Source: JBMNOI01 sp050942995
GTDB lineage: Bacteria > Chloroflexota > Anaerolineae > UBA1429
NCBI GenBank assembly: GCA_050942995.1
Contig: JBMNOI010000009.1
Location: 1-44,732, forward strand
Direction of reading: 5' to 3'
DNA length: 44,732 nt
In this document: positions 42,457 to 44,732 of the stretch, one piece after another
How positions within the stretch are numbered: position 1 is the stretch's first letter
Layout: every line of letters starts with the position of its first letter
Translations under genes and position numbers: made by a program
The notes under the pieces: model-generated
What the model saw: only the letters and a program-made list of their open reading frames with translations
The model's database searches: none
What the model was told of the DNA's origin: nothing

Positions 42457-42490
42457 GGCGCTCTCCCGGCACTCGAATCGGGAGAGCGCC
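42457..42490 (+). terminator. Stem-loop after the lipoprotein gene
   Basis: GGCGCTCTCCCG (42457-42468) and CGGGAGAGCGCC (42479-42490) form a perfect 12-bp stem with a ten-base loop. No T-run follows, so it may be a weak terminator or an RNA stabiliser. The rest of 42428-42613 contains only a short stem (CCTTC...GAAGG near 42543-42558). Confidence 0.6.
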
Positions 42491-42613
42491 CTCTGAACGA
42501 GGCGCCGTGAACGGGCCTGGTCCAGAGTCGACATAAACACCTCCTTCGCGATAGAAGGGGGGAGCGCTCCAAAACAGAACGGATGCCCTCCCCGCATTTA
42601 TAAGGAGTCTGTC

Positions 42614-44677
42614 ATGAGATCGAGAACTGTGACGGCGCTGGCGACTGCGCTGCTCCTGGTGCTGAGCGTAGCGAGTGTGGGCTCGCTGCTTCAATCCGGG
42701 AGCATGGCACAGGTGCTATTCCCCACGCCGACCGCCGAAACACCGGCCGAGACACCTGAAGAGGCCGAACCCCCCGGACGAGTTTCGCCGCCGCCGGCCA
42801 TCACGCCCCCCGATGCCGGAGCGACGCCCGAGCCCCTGGATGAAGATTTCGCCCGCAATCTGCTGCGCAACTTTGCCCGTTTCGACACCTATCGAATCGA
42901 GAGCATGATGGCATGGGAGCTGGATGAAGGCACCAGCGGCACGGCCGATATCATCACCGAGGTCGTCAACCGGCCACTGGCGCAGCGCTGGACGATCGAT
43001 GTTCGGCAGAACGAGGGCCCGGCTCAGCAGATACAGATCGTCTATGTTGATCACCGGGCTTTTATCAGAATCGACAATGAGGAGTGGCATGAGGTGCCAC
43101 AAACCCTCTTTATGCTGATGGGGCGCATCCGCTGGTTGACCAACCCCGTCGAATTGATCGACTTTGAGCAGGGGCGCTTTATCGGCTGGGAAGAAATCGA
43201 CGGCGTTGTCGCCGAACGGTATCGGTATGGCTTTCCCGCGTTCGAGCCGGCCACCCGACGACTTGAGCTCGAAAGCGCTCAGGCAGATGTGTGGATCTCG
43301 CGGGATCTGGGCGTATATGTCCAATCCGATGTGCGGCTCGTCGGTGAGGACGGCCTGGGCAACTCGGGCATGTTCACCCTCCAAAGTCGCCTGATCGAGA
43401 TCAATCAGCCCATCGAGATCGAAGCGCCCGATATCGTCGAGCCCCCGGTTGCGCCTCCCGCCGCGACCCGCACACCGACGCCCGATGTCGACGAAATGCC
43501 CACCCGCACAGCGACTTTGACGGCCACCCCCGAGGAGGATGAGACGCCTACCACCACGCCAACGGCCACACGAGAGGAAGAAGAAACACCTACAGCGACC
43601 CTGACGGCCACCCCTGAGGAGGAAGAAACGCCCACGGCGACGCCCGTGGTATACGAAACACCCATAGCCACCCCCGGGGCGGATGAAACGCCCGACATAG
43701 CCGGCACCCCGACGCCCCTTGTGCCGACCACACCCGAAATGGACGAGACGCCTCCTCTCGACATGGATGACGAGGCGGGACTCGTCCCACGCACATCCCA
43801 GGCGCTGAACGGCACGCCTACACCACTCTTCCCCGCCGAACCCGATGAGGGTGAGACGCCGGATACCGATACCCTCCCCACTCCGTTGATGCCCGACGAG
43901 GACGAGACGCCGGATATGGACGCATCGCCGACACCGCTGGCGCCCGCCACACCCGAAGAAGAGACCACACCGACCCGCGAACCGCGCGTCACGCCCCTAC
44001 CTGACGAACCCGATGAAGAGCCCGGGCTGATCCTGGCCGAGGCGCTGAATCTGGGCGTATTTGCCACTTATCGCATGGAAAGCATTATCCGTTGGATACC
44101 CGAGACCGGCCAGTCCGTCACCGCCCTCATCCGGGCCGATGTCGTGCACGATCCGCCGGCCGAGCGGGCCACCATCGATGTGCGCGCCGGCTTCCTGGGG
44201 CTATTCCGTCAGCAGGCCGAGTATGTGAATATCGAGGGAGAGCCGTTCATCCGGCAGAACGGCGGATGGATGTCGGCGGCCAACCTGGACTTGCCCGGCG
44301 TGCTGGAGCGCCTGGGCTGGGTGGGCGACCCAACCACCTATGTGGATGAGCAGGCCGGACAGTTTGTCGGCATCGAGACGGTAGACGGCATCCAGACGCG
44401 CCACTATCGCTATAACACCGAAGCCATCGGCCCGGTGGGCTTTATCGAAGAGGTCGAGGAAGGACAGGTGGACATATGGATGTGGGTGGCAGCGCAGCAG
44501 AACGTCCGAGCGCCCATTCGCGTTCAGGTCCACGCGGTGGGCACCACCACAGGCGGCGAGCGGGGCACCTTTAGTCTGGATACTCGCATCGATGACGTCA
44601 ACATGCCCATCATCATCGAGCGACCCGCCGACCTGCCCGACACCAATGGCCCCCCCCCGACACAACACCCGAGATAG
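42614..44677 (+). CDS. Exported protein with two copies of the LppX-like domain and Thr-Pro linkers; frame probably broken at its end
   Basis: The 687-residue product has a Sec signal peptide (hydrophobic stretch ATALLLVLSVASVGSLL; no lipobox Cys). Residues about 85-274 (FDTYRIESMMAWELD, GRFIGWEEIDG, RYRYGF, VWISRDL) and about 477-675 (ATYRMESIIRWIPE, GQFVGIETVDG, HYRYN, VDIWMWVA) are two copies of the same domain as in the upstream lipoprotein. A 200-residue Thr-Pro-Glu-rich linker joins them. The stop at 44675-44677 follows a run of nine C (44650-44658). With ten C the frame continues as Thr-Pro linker (PDTTPEIAPDATPT) to the window end. AAGGAG lies upstream of the ATG. Confidence 0.82.
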   Translation: MRSRTVTALATALLLVLSVASVGSLLQSGSMAQVLFPTPTAETPAETPEEAEPPGRVSPPPAITPPDAGATPEPLDEDFARNLLRNFARFDTYRIESMMAWELDEGTSGTADIITEVVNRPLAQRWTIDVRQNEGPAQQIQIVYVDHRAFIRIDNEEWHEVPQTLFMLMGRIRWLTNPVELIDFEQGRFIGWEEIDGVVAERYRYGFPAFEPATRRLELESAQADVWISRDLGVYVQSDVRLVGEDGLGNSGMFTLQSRLIEINQPIEIEAPDIVEPPVAPPAATRTPTPDVDEMPTRTATLTATPEEDETPTTTPTATREEEETPTATLTATPEEEETPTATPVVYETPIATPGADETPDIAGTPTPLVPTTPEMDETPPLDMDDEAGLVPRTSQALNGTPTPLFPAEPDEGETPDTDTLPTPLMPDEDETPDMDASPTPLAPATPEEETTPTREPRVTPLPDEPDEEPGLILAEALNLGVFATYRMESIIRWIPETGQSVTALIRADVVHDPPAERATIDVRAGFLGLFRQQAEYVNIEGEPFIRQNGGWMSAANLDLPGVLERLGWVGDPTTYVDEQAGQFVGIETVDGIQTRHYRYNTEAIGPVGFIEEVEEGQVDIWMWVAAQQNVRAPIRVQVHAVGTTTGGERGTFSLDTRIDDVNMPIIIERPADLPDTNGPPPTQHPR

Positions 44678-44732
44678 CACCGGATGCGACGCCGACGCTC
44701 GAATTCGACATGCCCATGCCTGGAGATGAGCT

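Overview
The window is bacterial chromosomal DNA of high GC. It is interrupted once, at about 33.05-40.46 kb, by a block of visibly lower GC with Firmicutes-like (gut clostridial) gene content. The host looks like a Chloroflexota member, probably Anaerolineae or a relative. This is inferred from the gene mix: a single-chain pyruvate:ferredoxin oxidoreductase, CgeB-type glycosyltransferases, a CIRCE-controlled groESL, a TtuA/TtuB tRNA thiolation pair and Thr-Pro-rich exported proteins. No rRNA, tRNA or CRISPR array was seen.

Layout. 1-4.7 kb: a dihydroorotate-dehydrogenase-like gene cut by the window edge, pyruvate:ferredoxin oxidoreductase, and a small unknown gene, all on the minus strand. 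4.8-6.1 kb: a hemerythrin and a rhomboid protease. 6.2-17.7 kb: a minus-strand glycan cluster holding three CgeB-like glycosyltransferases, two GT4 glycosyltransferases, an SDR, a zinc-type alcohol dehydrogenase, a sugar epimerase, and a fusion of a clan GH-A glycosidase with a CDP-paratose-2-epimerase-like enzyme. Most of these genes overlap by a few bases. A strong promoter about 600 nt upstream of the first epimerase probably drives them. They look like a set that makes and transfers an unusual deoxy-sugar glycan.

17.9-23.7 kb (plus strand): rplU-rpmA-rpmE, a terminator, then tdk, a DUF1385 gene, ttuB, ttuA, a queuosine-precursor transporter and era. The theme is translation and tRNA modification. 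23.7-29.2 kb: an orphan OmpR-type response regulator, maf, infC-rpmI-rplT (infC has an AUU start and an attenuator-like leader), a TrmH-type methyltransferase, a PncC/CinA amidohydrolase and a D-2-hydroxyacid dehydrogenase. 29.3-33.0 kb: two overlapping HAD phosphatases, then a CIRCE-controlled groES-groEL.

33.05-40.46 kb: the foreign island. It carries the C-terminal remnant of a probable mobilization protein, four aldo/keto reductase genes (two of them disrupted), an NTF2-like protein, a flavodoxin-like protein, an esterase, a MerR regulator with three matching operator/promoter sites (two in a tandem 106-bp duplication), a remnant of an MFS transporter and a remnant of a serine recombinase. 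The two flanks together rebuild a rho-independent terminator for groEL, so the island appears to have landed inside that hairpin. 40.6-44.7 kb: host DNA again, with two tandem exported proteins that share a roughly 190-residue domain present three times, separated by Thr-Pro-rich linkers. The second gene runs off the window after a probable frameshift in a run of nine C.
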